Shown: positions 1 to 7,273, numbered from the stretch's first letter. The stretch is 8,648 bases of DNA from Bradyrhizobium sp. (GCA_028290305.1 JAQGKC010000034.1:1-8648); one strand, 5' to 3'. Numbers and translations are program-made. The notes: generated by a model from the letters alone, not told the origin.

Positions 1-26
1 ATGCGGATGCGAGTGAGGTCGGTCAT
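1..26 (-). CDS. 5' end of a response-regulator-like gene, cut by the window edge
   Basis: An ATG (complement of 24-26) overlaps the TGA of the histidine kinase remnant as ATGA, the usual arrangement for a translationally coupled kinase/regulator pair. The eight visible codons read MTDLTRIR, followed by the first two bases of an Ile or Met codon. Many LuxR/NarL-type response regulators that follow propeller-type kinases begin like this, with a short polar leader and then a hydrophobic strand before the Asp-Asp pocket. That is family knowledge; the receiver domain itself lies outside the window. The evidence is the start codon, the overlap and the neighbour, so the identity is an inference. Whether the gene is intact cannot be seen here. 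Confidence 0.5.
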
Positions 27-735
27 GGTTTCTCGCTGCGCGAATAGAATCTGGCCAGCCAGTCTATCGAGCCGCCCTTGGCGGCGTGTTGGAAGGCTGC
101 GCCGGCCGGGACGGTCAAGTCAATCTCCGTTCCCGCCCCTGCGGCACTCAGGACTTTCAGCCGGGCGCCGATTTTCTCGGACCGTTCGCGCATCCCGGAC
201 AGTCCCTAGTGACCGTCCCGGCGCCGGAGCGCAGAACCTCCGGATCGATTCCGCAGCCGTTATCACGGACGAGGATGCGCAGGCGATCCTGGGCATAGTC
301 GAGCACCGTCTCGATGACCGACGCCTGCGAATGGCGGAACGCGTTGGCGAGTGCCTCCGGGCACCGGCTCGACGGTTGACCCCGCCGTGACCTTGAAAGC
401 ACCATTCTGCGAATATTCGCCGACCCACACCGCACCCTCGTCGCCGGCCGCCAAGGCGAAACCACTCGCATCAGCAGCAAGCCCGAGCCCGACTCTGATA
501 AGGCGCGACTCGCGAAACCTTTCCAATCCTCCGGAGGTCCCGAGCCAGACGTTGCCGTCCCGACCTTCAAGGCTCGCGGATCCCGTCAGGCCATCGGTGG
601 GCAAAAAGACGTCCGCCGAAGCCTCGTCAGCCAATCCATGGCGCAGGAGGCGCGCCGGGTCTCTCAGGCGACGAATGCCGCTTGGCGTTGACATCCAGAA
701 CGTGCCTTCACGGTTACATGCCACCGCCATTACCC
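23..735 (-). pseudogene. Decayed propeller-type sensor histidine kinase gene, both frameshifted and internally deleted
   Basis: Read right to left, about 730-370 encodes two-component-regulator propeller repeats: the blade motifs EGTFWMSTPSGIRRL, GNVWLGTSGGLERF and GAVWVGEYSQNG are spaced about one blade apart. Near 365-372 the frame changes and the sequence passes directly into a histidine-kinase ATPase: N box PEALANAFRHS, then G1 box VRDNGCGID. A second frame change near 219-225 leads to a third frame, RDGH-stop-GLSGMRERSEKIGAR, which continues to a normal C-terminus ending in TGA at 23-25. In that frame a TAG (complement of 206-208) replaces the Trp usual in this motif. Family members carry many more blades, a Y_Y_Y domain, a membrane helix and a HisKA_3 phospho-acceptor region between propeller and ATPase. 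All of these are missing, so no working kinase can be made. The upstream signal peptide and first blades are also absent. The overlap with the downstream ATG suggests it once formed an operon with the response regulator. Confidence 0.88.
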
Positions 736-845
736 AAAAGTGGTAGCAAAGCGTCCCTGCATGTCGTGACGCGGAGAGCGGGCGCCGTTGGCTATTGTTT
801 CGATCAGGCCCGACACGCGCGATCCAAGTGAGACGAAATCTTTAC

Positions 846-1622
846 ATGAAGCTTCTGACAGGACGCTCCTTTTCCGCTGCCGCATCCTTGCTCGTGACAG
901 CGTTCGGCGTGACTACCCAGGCACAGGCGGCGGCAGTTCATAACATCGTCCTCGTTCATGGGGCATTTGTCAGTGGGGCAGGGTGGAAACCTGTCTACGA
1001 CATTCTCGTAAGAGACGGTTATCACGTGTCAGTCGCCCAGCATCCGCTTACGTCAGTGAGCGAGGATGTCTCGGCGGTCAACAGGGTGCTGGCGATGCAA
1101 GATGGACCGACTATCCTCGTTGGCCACAGTTATGGTGGCGCGATTATCACAGAAGCCGGCAATGACTCGCACGTGGTAGGGCTTGTGTATATCGCAGCAC
1201 ACGCGCTGGGCCAGGGGGAGACCGAGGCTGCGAATGGCAAGCGCTTCCCCAGTGCTACCAAGGCCATCAAGAAAACCGACGACGGATATACCTACCTGGA
1301 CCCTGCTTTTTACCAAGCGGACTTTGCTGCGGATCTGCCCAAAGAGCAGGCGCAATTCGAGGCCAACGCGCAGGGGCTCACGGCGGCGGCGGTTTTCACG
1401 ACACCGGCCGCCAAACCCGCCTGGAAAGACAAGCCCAGCTGGTACGCAGTTGCCAAGGCGGATCGCATCATCAACCCGGATCTCGAGCGGATGTATGCGG
1501 AGCGTGCCCACAGCCACACCATCGAAGTGGAGGGCGCGAGCCACTCCATCTATGAGTCGCGGCCGTTGGAGGTTGCAGCCCTGATCGAAGAGGCGGCAAG
1601 CCGCGCTCTGGACGGGAAATAA
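846..1622 (+). CDS. Exported alpha/beta hydrolase (EstC/methylesterase-like)
   Basis: This 258-residue protein is an alpha/beta-hydrolase-fold serine hydrolase, probably an esterase acting in the periplasm. Residues 1-28 form a signal peptide: a Lys/Arg-containing start, a hydrophobic core around 9-22, and a predicted cleavage after AQA (26-28). The fold shows in order an oxyanion-hole HG at 38-39, the nucleophile elbow GHSYGG with Ser95, a likely acid at Asp206 (ADRIINP) and the catalytic His233 in EGASHSIYESRP. Length fits the plant SABP2/EstC-like group in COG0596. I chose ATG 846 rather than the upstream TTG at 795 because it places the signal peptide at the N-terminus; only a weak GAG lies upstream. 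It diverges from the kinase remnant and is followed by ohr after 174 bp. The true substrate cannot be read from the sequence; ester or lactone hydrolysis is the family expectation. Confidence 0.85.
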   Translation: MKLLTGRSFSAAASLLVTAFGVTTQAQAAAVHNIVLVHGAFVSGAGWKPVYDILVRDGYHVSVAQHPLTSVSEDVSAVNRVLAMQDGPTILVGHSYGGAIITEAGNDSHVVGLVYIAAHALGQGETEAANGKRFPSATKAIKKTDDGYTYLDPAFYQADFAADLPKEQAQFEANAQGLTAAAVFTTPAAKPAWKDKPSWYAVAKADRIINPDLERMYAERAHSHTIEVEGASHSIYESRPLEVAALIEEAASRALDGK

Positions 1623-1796
1623 TGCCCATGGCGGCCTCTAGAGCACTGAGCGATTTAGGCGAACAGACGTTCGTGAGTAATTAGGCGGCAACGGTCGATC
1701 TTCATTGCGTAACACTGGCCCGACCTGATGCCGTAGCGGCGAAGCCGCGCGCAGGCTTATTCACAGCACGACTCGACAGTCAGAGGATTCGTCGTC

Positions 1797-2237
1797 ATGA
1801 CAATCACTGCACTCTATGAAACTTCCGCCCACGCGACGGGTGGGCGCGATGGTCGCGTCGCGACGCTCGATGGTGGTTTGGACCTGAAGCTGACCACGCC
1901 AAAGGAACTCGGAGGCGCGGGTGGTGACGGGAATAATCCCGAACAGCTTTTCGCGGCAGCCTATGCGGCCTGCTTTCTGAACGCCCTCAAGTTCACTGCC
2001 GTTCGAGCCAAGGCGTCATTTCCCGGCGACGCCGCTGTAACCGCCACTGTCGGCATCGGTCGGCGCGGTGGCGGAGGATTCGGGCTGAAGGTCGCGATGG
2101 TGGTCTCGCTTCCCGGACTCGACCAGGCGGCAGCGGAAGCTCTGGTGGAGAAGGCGCATGAAACCTGCCCTTATTCCAACGCAACGCGCAATAACATCGA
2201 GGTGAGCTTTACGATCAACGATGTTCCGTTCAAGTGA
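1797..2237 (+). CDS. ohr: Organic hydroperoxide resistance protein, OsmC/Ohr family
   Basis: This 146-residue protein is a thiol peroxidase that reduces organic and fatty-acid hydroperoxides in the cytoplasm, normally as a dimer recycled by lipoylated proteins. The Ohr signature is complete: Arg17 and Glu49 (NPEQLFAAAYAACF), the peroxidatic Cys59, and the resolving Cys124 in ETCPYSNATRNN. These match the Arg/Glu/Cys/Cys set known in Ohr, and the length is typical; the TCPYS motif favours Ohr over OsmC. A good ribosome binding site (AGAGGA, 1782-1787) sits nine bases before the ATG. The first residues (YETSAHATGGRDGRV) also match the family start. In many bacteria ohr is controlled by the MarR-type repressor OhrR, but neither an ohrR gene nor a clear operator is visible here. 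The dehydrogenase gene follows after 81 bp on the same strand, so co-transcription is possible. Confidence 0.95.
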   Translation: MTITALYETSAHATGGRDGRVATLDGGLDLKLTTPKELGGAGGDGNNPEQLFAAAYAACFLNALKFTAVRAKASFPGDAAVTATVGIGRRGGGGFGLKVAMVVSLPGLDQAAAEALVEKAHETCPYSNATRNNIEVSFTINDVPFK

Positions 2238-2318
2238 CTGGGCTGGCAGCACTGCTGATCTGCAGTGGCAGTCGCCCTGACGCTTGCGCGGAAGCGGACG
2301 GCTGTCGAGGGCGCTGCG

Positions 2319-5258
2319 ATGATTAAAAAGCTATTTTCCGCGAACCCTGCGCGCATAGGACGGTTCGACGGGCCACCAACAAGCGATGCAGTCCCCGCGT
2401 CTCTGGTCGACGGGACACCACGTGACCTGAAGTCCGATCTCATCGCCCTCCTGGGAAAAGAGAACGTCCTCCACAGAGCAATCGATCTCGTACGGTATGC
2501 CTCCGATGCGAGCCCGTATCGGCTCGTCCCTCAAGTTGTCGTGTTGCCTCGAACGACCGATGACATCGTCAAGCTCTTCCGCTATTGCCGTGAGACCGGG
2601 CGGCATGCGACGTTTCGGGCGGCGGGCACGAGTCTCAACGGTCAATCGCAATCCGACGACATTCTGATCGATGTGCGCCGTCACTGGTATGGCGGTAAAG
2701 TGGAAGATGACGGCCGACGCGTGCGGGCACGCCCCGGGATGATCCTCGGCCACATCAACTCACTGCTGCAGCGGCACGGTCGCCGTCTGGGACCGGATCC
2801 CGCCAGCTCGCATGCCTGCACGATCGGAGGCGTGATTGCGAACAACTCCGGTGGCATGCGGTGCACCGTGCAGAAAGATGCCTACCATACCGTCTCAGCG
2901 CTCACGTTCGTAACGCCATCCGGCGCCGTAGTTGATACGTCGAGACCCGATGCGGAAAAAGAGTTTGCTCTGGCAGAGCCGCAGCTTGCGCAAGGCTTGC
3001 TCGAGCTGCGAAGAGAGCTTCTGGCAGATCCGGTGCTGGCGGATCGTGTGCGTCGCAAGTACGCGATCAGGAACACGCACGGATTGCGGCTCTGTGCACT
3101 TCTCGACGGTGAAACGCCCCTCACGATTTTTCGACGCCTCCTCGTCGGCTCGGAGGGCACACTCGCGTTCATCGCTGAAGCGGTACTAGAGACGGTTCCA
3201 GCACCCCGCGTGACGAGCGTGGCATGGATTCCAGTCCCCACGATCGACGAAGCGATCGCCCTTGTTCCTGGCCTCGTCGGTCTCGGTGCCTCCGCCGTCG
3301 AGCTGATGGTCGCTCCTGCGCTGACCGCGGCCGGTCAGGCCTTTGCGGAAACGCCCTGCTACTGGAGAACCCTCGACCCCAAAGCGGCTGCCTTGCTCGT
3401 CGAGATCGGCGCCGGGGACTCGGACTCGCTCGAAGCAACACAACACCAGGTCCTTGAGCTCGTGAGTGCCGCCAGGCTGATCAGGCCGGTCGAGTTCACG
3501 AGCGTCGCCGAGGCGATCGAGCTCGCCTGGCACGTCCGGGAGGGACTTCTGGGTTTGGTCGGCAAGAATCGCCCGGAAGGCTCGACGCTCATCACAGAGG
3601 ACGTCTGTTTTCCGCGGGAGTGTTTGGCACAGGGTGCGCACGACGTACAGGAACTGCTTGCCAAGCATGGGTTCATTCCCGGTGTCGCGGGACATGCAGC
3701 TCACGGGAACCTTCATTTCACTCTCGTCGCGGATCTCGGTGGCACCGACGGACGGTCCCGGTACGCGGCTTTCATCACCGAGCTCGTGGATCTCGTCGTC
3801 AAGAAACATGATGGCTCTCTGAAAGCCGAGCACGGAACCGGCCGGAACATGGCGCCGTTCGTCGCATCAGAATGGGGCGAGAAGGCCACCGCCATGATGT
3901 GGTGCATAAAACGGCTCGCCGATCCCCACGGGATTCTGGCACCGGATGTGATCCTGACGAGTAATCCCAACCTTCACCTGGAGAATCTGAAGTCCTTCCC
4001 GCAAATCGAAGGGGTTACGGGTTCCTCACAATGCATCGAGTGCGGATTCTGCGAACCTGTCTGCCCGAGCCGCAATGTCACCATGACTCCGCGTCAACGG
4101 ATCGCTCTGCGGCGGGAGATGTCGCGCCAGAAGAGTGACTCCGCCATGCTGGCGCAACTCCAACGGGAGTATCAGTACGACGGGATCGAGACCTGCGCGG
4201 GCGACGGCACGTGCGCCATTCCTTGTCCGATCGGAATCAACACCGGGGCGTTGATCAAAGAGTTCAGAGCGCGCGAGAACAGCCCTGCCGCGGAGGCCGT
4301 GGCGCTGCGCCTCGCGCAGCACTGGAAAACAGTCGAACGCTTGTCGCGCGTGAGCCTATGGGGAGCGCATGCGTTCTCCTCGGTGTTTGGGGTGAAGCCG
4401 CTTACGGCTCTTACCGCTGCCGCGCGGAGTGTTGTCAGCTCGGACCTCGTGCCCGCAGTGCCCGGGCCAATGCCACGGGCCGCTTCCGGCCTGCCCGAAA
4501 CTGATAAGCACGGTGCCGCGGCAGTCTATTTCTGCGCATGCATCAACCGCATGTTCGGTCGCGATCCCGCCGGGCCGGCCTCTCCCTCACTTGCGGAAAC
4601 CTTTGTCTCTTTGTCCGGACGCGCTGGTAAGCCGCTGTGGATTCCGCCGGATGTCGCTGGCCTGTGTTGCTCGACGCCGTGGAAATCGAAAGCCTACGGC
4701 CAAGGGCACAAGTACATGGCTCGAGCCGTTGCCGCTGCGCTGTGGCGCTGGAGCGATAGAGGAGCTCTTCCCATCGTCGTCGACGCCGCCTCGTGCAGTC
4801 TTGGTCTCAAAGAGGATATCGCGACACAGCTCGAAGGAGAGCGAAGAGAGCAGTACGAGAGCCTCGAGATCATCGACTCGATCGCGTGGTGTCGTGATCT
4901 TCTGCCGAACCTGACAATCTCGCATACGCTCCGGCGGGTTGCTGTGCATCCGACGTGCTCGACGACGCACCTCGGTCTGGCGGGCGCGCTCAAACAGATT
5001 GCGGGCCGCCTGGCTGACGAAGTCGAGGTCCCGATTGGTACAACCTGTTGCGGCACTGCCGGCGACCGAGGGCTATTGCATCCCCAGCTGGTCGTTTCAG
5101 CGACGCGGGAGGTTCGAGCGGTGCTGGATGCTCAGCCCTGCGACGCCTATCTCTCGGCGAACCGAACCTGTGAGATGGGTCTTCGGCACGCGACCGGGCG
5201 GCCGTATGAGTCATTCATTTTCCTGCTCGAGGAACTGAGTCGTCCCGAGGCGAGCTAA
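2319..5258 (+). CDS. FAD-linked D-2-hydroxyacid dehydrogenase fused to an iron-sulfur GlcF-like module (YdiJ/D-lactate dehydrogenase type)
   Basis: This 979-residue enzyme should oxidise a D-2-hydroxyacid (D-lactate, glycolate or D-2-hydroxyglutarate) and pass electrons to quinone or cytochrome. The PCMH-type FAD-binding half shows GTSLNGQ (103-109) and IGGVIANNSGG (169-179). The FAD-oxidase C-terminal domain shows HAAHGNLH (459-466) and EHGTGR (504-509). Two ferredoxin-like cysteine motifs follow: C572-C575-C578-C582-P, and C626, C632, C636-P with the CxDGTC spacing typical of this family. The end has two CCG-type cysteine repeats around Cys783-784 and Cys910-911. The order equals GlcD fused to GlcF, and the length is close to E. 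coli YdiJ. No membrane helix is obvious. An in-frame GTG at 2265 would add 18 residues, but ATG 2319 has a GAGG ribosome site at 2307-2310 and is preferred. The frame is intact throughout. The substrate is not settled by sequence. Confidence 0.92.
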   Translation: MIKKLFSANPARIGRFDGPPTSDAVPASLVDGTPRDLKSDLIALLGKENVLHRAIDLVRYASDASPYRLVPQVVVLPRTTDDIVKLFRYCRETGRHATFRAAGTSLNGQSQSDDILIDVRRHWYGGKVEDDGRRVRARPGMILGHINSLLQRHGRRLGPDPASSHACTIGGVIANNSGGMRCTVQKDAYHTVSALTFVTPSGAVVDTSRPDAEKEFALAEPQLAQGLLELRRELLADPVLADRVRRKYAIRNTHGLRLCALLDGETPLTIFRRLLVGSEGTLAFIAEAVLETVPAPRVTSVAWIPVPTIDEAIALVPGLVGLGASAVELMVAPALTAAGQAFAETPCYWRTLDPKAAALLVEIGAGDSDSLEATQHQVLELVSAARLIRPVEFTSVAEAIELAWHVREGLLGLVGKNRPEGSTLITEDVCFPRECLAQGAHDVQELLAKHGFIPGVAGHAAHGNLHFTLVADLGGTDGRSRYAAFITELVDLVVKKHDGSLKAEHGTGRNMAPFVASEWGEKATAMMWCIKRLADPHGILAPDVILTSNPNLHLENLKSFPQIEGVTGSSQCIECGFCEPVCPSRNVTMTPRQRIALRREMSRQKSDSAMLAQLQREYQYDGIETCAGDGTCAIPCPIGINTGALIKEFRARENSPAAEAVALRLAQHWKTVERLSRVSLWGAHAFSSVFGVKPLTALTAAARSVVSSDLVPAVPGPMPRAASGLPETDKHGAAAVYFCACINRMFGRDPAGPASPSLAETFVSLSGRAGKPLWIPPDVAGLCCSTPWKSKAYGQGHKYMARAVAAALWRWSDRGALPIVVDAASCSLGLKEDIATQLEGERREQYESLEIIDSIAWCRDLLPNLTISHTLRRVAVHPTCSTTHLGLAGALKQIAGRLADEVEVPIGTTCCGTAGDRGLLHPQLVVSATREVRAVLDAQPCDAYLSANRTCEMGLRHATGRPYESFIFLLEELSRPEAS

Positions 5259-5470
5259 CGTGAAATGGAGCTAGGGAGCCGCCCGGTGAAGTAGGTGCTT
5301 CATCTGGAGCGAAGCGATAGGCATCGGGGGAGGGGCATGAGGGAGAGCCTAGACGGAGATGGGGCCTTCGGGCGACGGGGATAGCGCCTGGTCGGGGAGG
5401 CAAGGCCTCGGTCTACGGAAAGTAACGCCCGGTTGCGCCGCCCACGGAAAAACTACCGGGCAACACCAAG
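5259..5470. other. Gene-free GC-rich stretch rich in potential hairpins
   Basis: Directly after the dehydrogenase stop there is no credible coding frame, but several stems can be drawn: TGAAG (5287-5291) with CTTCA (5298-5302), extendable by one G-C and one G-T pair; GCC-TTCG-GGC (5364-5373); GAGGC (5397-5401) with GCCTC (5405-5409); and a perfect seven-base GCCCGGT (5427-5433) with ACCGGGC (5455-5461) around a 21-base loop. The region is purine-rich on the plus strand. It might be a structured RNA, a remnant of a group II intron or other mobile element, or a read-through terminator zone without a T-tract. I cannot place it in a known RNA family, and the stems have not been tested against chance for such GC content. 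Confidence 0.35.
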
Positions 5471-5583
5471 TCTCTACTAAAAAATGTACCTTCAATTCAC
5501 GACAAAATCGCGACCTAGCGTTAGTCTGGTCGTATTCGCTCGCAGGGCGGAAGTCGACGCGGCAACGGGACGAGGAATCTGAC

Positions 5584-6087
5584 ATGACGGCACATGGCAT
5601 TCCAGTCGGCATTCAGGACACAGAGGGCTGCGTAACCGATCCTCCGTTCCGTTCGGAAATCAATGTCGCATACAGCGCCTTTTGGCTGCGGGGCGATGAC
5701 GACTCGTCGCACTCCCCACGGCACGCGAATTGGGCTCTTGAGAGACATGTGAACCAAGTGTTACTGCTCGGTCAGGTCCGACGCAATCTCACGGGCGCGG
5801 ATTCCGGGCAAATCCGGTGTGACGTACGGCGCGCACGCCGCCTGCTGCTCAAGTGGCACATCAGAGAGGGTTTCGAGCTGATCGATCGAGTTGAGCGCGG
5901 GCAATGGCGCGCCAGCGACCACCGTCGAGTCCGTCAACCGCACGCGCAAGGCGGTGCGTTAGAAGGGGTGCCGGACGGTTCCGCCGTTGACGAGCGCGTG
6001 CAGCGAAGTCGGATTTTCCTGATAACCCAATCGGGGGATGCGGCGAGGCAATCCATTCACCTACGATCGGTCGTGGCGGTGTTGTAA
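5584..6087 (+). CDS. Doubtful ORF, unrecognised 167-residue product
   Basis: An ATG at 5584 follows a reasonable ribosome binding site (GACGAGGA, about 5568-5575) and the frame stays open to TAA at 6085-6087; upstream the same frame is open back to 5359. The translation (MTAHGIPVGIQDTEGC...) is Arg- and His-rich and matches no family I know, with no membrane segment, signal peptide or conserved motif. Third-position G+C is not raised in the first third, unlike the real genes around it, and the rest runs opposite a minus-strand frame that looks more coding-like. The sequence between 5471 and 5583 is relatively A/T-rich and might have held a promoter, but I cannot fix its boxes. It is probably either not a gene or a fusion of start signals to noncoding DNA. 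Confidence 0.2.
   Translation: MTAHGIPVGIQDTEGCVTDPPFRSEINVAYSAFWLRGDDDSSHSPRHANWALERHVNQVLLLGQVRRNLTGADSGQIRCDVRRARRLLLKWHIREGFELIDRVERGQWRASDHRRVRQPHAQGGALEGVPDGSAVDERVQRSRIFLITQSGDAARQSIHLRSVVAVL
5761..6053 (-). pseudogene. Possible minus-strand gene remnant, family not recognised
   Basis: Reading the minus strand from about 6053, one frame gives GYQENPTSLHALVNGGT, an in-frame TAA (complement of 5959-5961), then LRVRLTDSTVVAGAPLPAL and about 45 further residues to a TAA (complement of 5761-5763). Codons of the part after the first stop are dominated by G or C in third position, as in the genuine genes here, and the residue composition is that of a normal soluble protein. This suggests a decayed gene broken by at least one stop and lacking its start. 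I do not recognise the family and offer no function. The plus-strand ORF over the same bases is probably its shadow. Confidence 0.35.
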
Positions 6088-6135
6088 CAAGCAAGCCCCG
6101 CGCGGCCAGTCGATGCCGAGAGGATTTAACCAATC

Positions 6136-7002
6136 ATGACCACGGAATCCGTTGTACACCATCGACGCGCGGTGAATGGCATCAAGATGCACTACGCGGA
6201 GGCTGGTGCCGGGCCGCCGGTGATCCTACTGCACGGCTTCCCGGAGACCTGGTATGCCTGGCGGCATCAGATCGAGGCGTTGCGGAAGCGGCATCGGCTG
6301 ATCATGCCGGACCTGCGTGGTTACGGTGCGACGGATAAGCCCCCTGGCGGCTACGACAAACGCACCATGGCAAACGACATTCGGGCCCTGATGGCGAGCC
6401 TCGGCATCGAACGCGCGGCGATTGTTGGCCATGATCGCGGCGCACGCGTTGGCCTGCGGCTCGCCAAAGATCATCCCGATGTTGTGGCCCGCTTCGCGGC
6501 GCTCGACAACATCCCGACGCGGGTGCTTTTCGGGAACATGAACGCCGCGAGCGCGCAGGCCGCCTGGTTCTTTCTCTTCCAAGGCGTCCGCGACCTTCCC
6601 GAGGCGCTCATCCACGGCCGCGAAGAGCTCTGGCTCCGTCATATCCTGACGGGTTGGGCCTACAACCCGGAGACCTTTACCGAGGCCGATATCGCCACCT
6701 ATGTCCGTGCCTACGCGCAGCCGGGTGGCCTGCGCGGCGCGTTTGAGGACTACCGGGCCTGGCGTGAGGATGTCGCGCAGGATCAAGAGGACAACGACGT
6801 CAAACTTCGCTGCCCCACGCTGGCTCTTTGGGGAAGCGAGTTTGAGGCAGCAAAGATGGTCGACATGGCCGAGATCTGGCGTGGCTTCGCCGAGGATCTC
6901 ACGACCGCGCCCATCGCGCTTGCCGGCCACCTGCCGCAAGAGGAGCAGCCTTCAGCGGTGAACGCGGCACTCACAACGTTCCTCGCGCCGTGGCAGGGCT
7001 AA
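6136..7002 (+). CDS. Alpha/beta hydrolase of the haloacetate dehalogenase / epoxide hydrolase group
   Basis: This 288-residue cytoplasmic hydrolase has an aspartate nucleophile rather than serine: Asp100 in GHDRGARVG. The oxyanion segment is HGFPETW (33-39), with DLRGYGATDKP at 59-69, a second acid at Asp124 (LDNIPT) and the general-base His265 (AGHLPQEEQP). Arg101 and Arg104 sit where fluoroacetate dehalogenases bind the substrate carboxylate, and Asp124 falls at that family's catalytic-acid site. Aligned from memory with the well-studied fluoroacetate dehalogenase, the halide-pocket His-Trp pair appears as Ala-Trp (QAAWFF), so defluorination is not assured. Another halo-acid, or an epoxide, remains possible. 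The ATG is preceded by AGAGGA (about 6119-6124). No signal peptide is present. The gene runs straight into a poxB remnant just after its TAA. Fold and nucleophile are secure; the substrate is inferred. Confidence 0.85.
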   Translation: MTTESVVHHRRAVNGIKMHYAEAGAGPPVILLHGFPETWYAWRHQIEALRKRHRLIMPDLRGYGATDKPPGGYDKRTMANDIRALMASLGIERAAIVGHDRGARVGLRLAKDHPDVVARFAALDNIPTRVLFGNMNAASAQAAWFFLFQGVRDLPEALIHGREELWLRHILTGWAYNPETFTEADIATYVRAYAQPGGLRGAFEDYRAWREDVAQDQEDNDVKLRCPTLALWGSEFEAAKMVDMAEIWRGFAEDLTTAPIALAGHLPQEEQPSAVNAALTTFLAPWQG

Positions 7003-7256
7003 CGGGAGCGCGAGGCGCCGGACTGCTCGCGCGGCGGGTTGAAGACGCGGCTGACCTCGGCAATGCCATGCGTGAGGTTTTGGCACACGACGGCCCGGCG
7101 CTCATCGATGTCGTGTGCGCGCGTCAGGAGCTCGCGATGCCGCCGCGGATCGAGGCGGAGCAGGTGAAAGGCTTCAGCCTGTGGGCTATTAAGGCGGTCA
7201 TCGATGGGCGCGGCGCTCAGATAATCGACCTCGCCCTTACAAACCTGTTCCGCTGA
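7003..7256 (+). pseudogene. poxB: C-terminal remnant of a pyruvate oxidase / quinone-type pyruvate dehydrogenase
   Basis: Starting right after the hydrolase stop, about 80 codons match the end of the PoxB-type thiamine-diphosphate enzymes: VEDAADLGNAMREVLAHDGP, ALIDVVCARQELAMPP and KGFSLWAIKAVIDGRG, ending TNLFR before TGA at 7254-7256. The full enzyme is close to 570-600 residues, so the pyrimidine-binding, central and most of the cofactor-binding domains are absent. The frame has no stops and could in theory be read from a GTG at 6990 inside the hydrolase end, giving 88 residues, but that start has no ribosome site and the piece cannot bind thiamine diphosphate alone. It is best read as the product of a deletion that joined the hydrolase 3' end to the last part of poxB. 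The fumarylacetoacetate hydrolase-family gene begins 17 bases later. Confidence 0.82.
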
Positions 7257-7273
7257 CGACGGGAGATAGAATT

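Noticed and set aside
1..390. Plus-strand open frame over the kinase remnant
   Set aside because: Its translation is Arg/Pro-rich without any family motif, while the minus strand reads clear propeller and ATPase motifs over the same bases.
795..845. TTG start 17 codons upstream for the exported hydrolase
   Set aside because: It would bury the signal peptide behind a charged leader; ATG 846 gives a normal signal peptide.
1623..1796. OhrR operator or promoter upstream of ohr
   Set aside because: No convincing palindrome of operator type or spaced -35/-10 pair could be identified by eye; only the ribosome binding site is clear.
2250..2267. Hairpin CACTGC/GCAGTG between ohr and the dehydrogenase as a terminator
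   Set aside because: Only six base pairs and no following T-tract; it is not enough to call a terminator.
3186..3833. 215-codon minus-strand frame inside the dehydrogenase
   Set aside because: It lies wholly opposite a continuous, motif-confirmed gene and is the expected antisense shadow of GC-rich codons.
6226..6939. 237-codon minus-strand frame opposite the dehalogenase-like gene
   Set aside because: No recognisable motif, and the plus strand has the full alpha/beta hydrolase signature.
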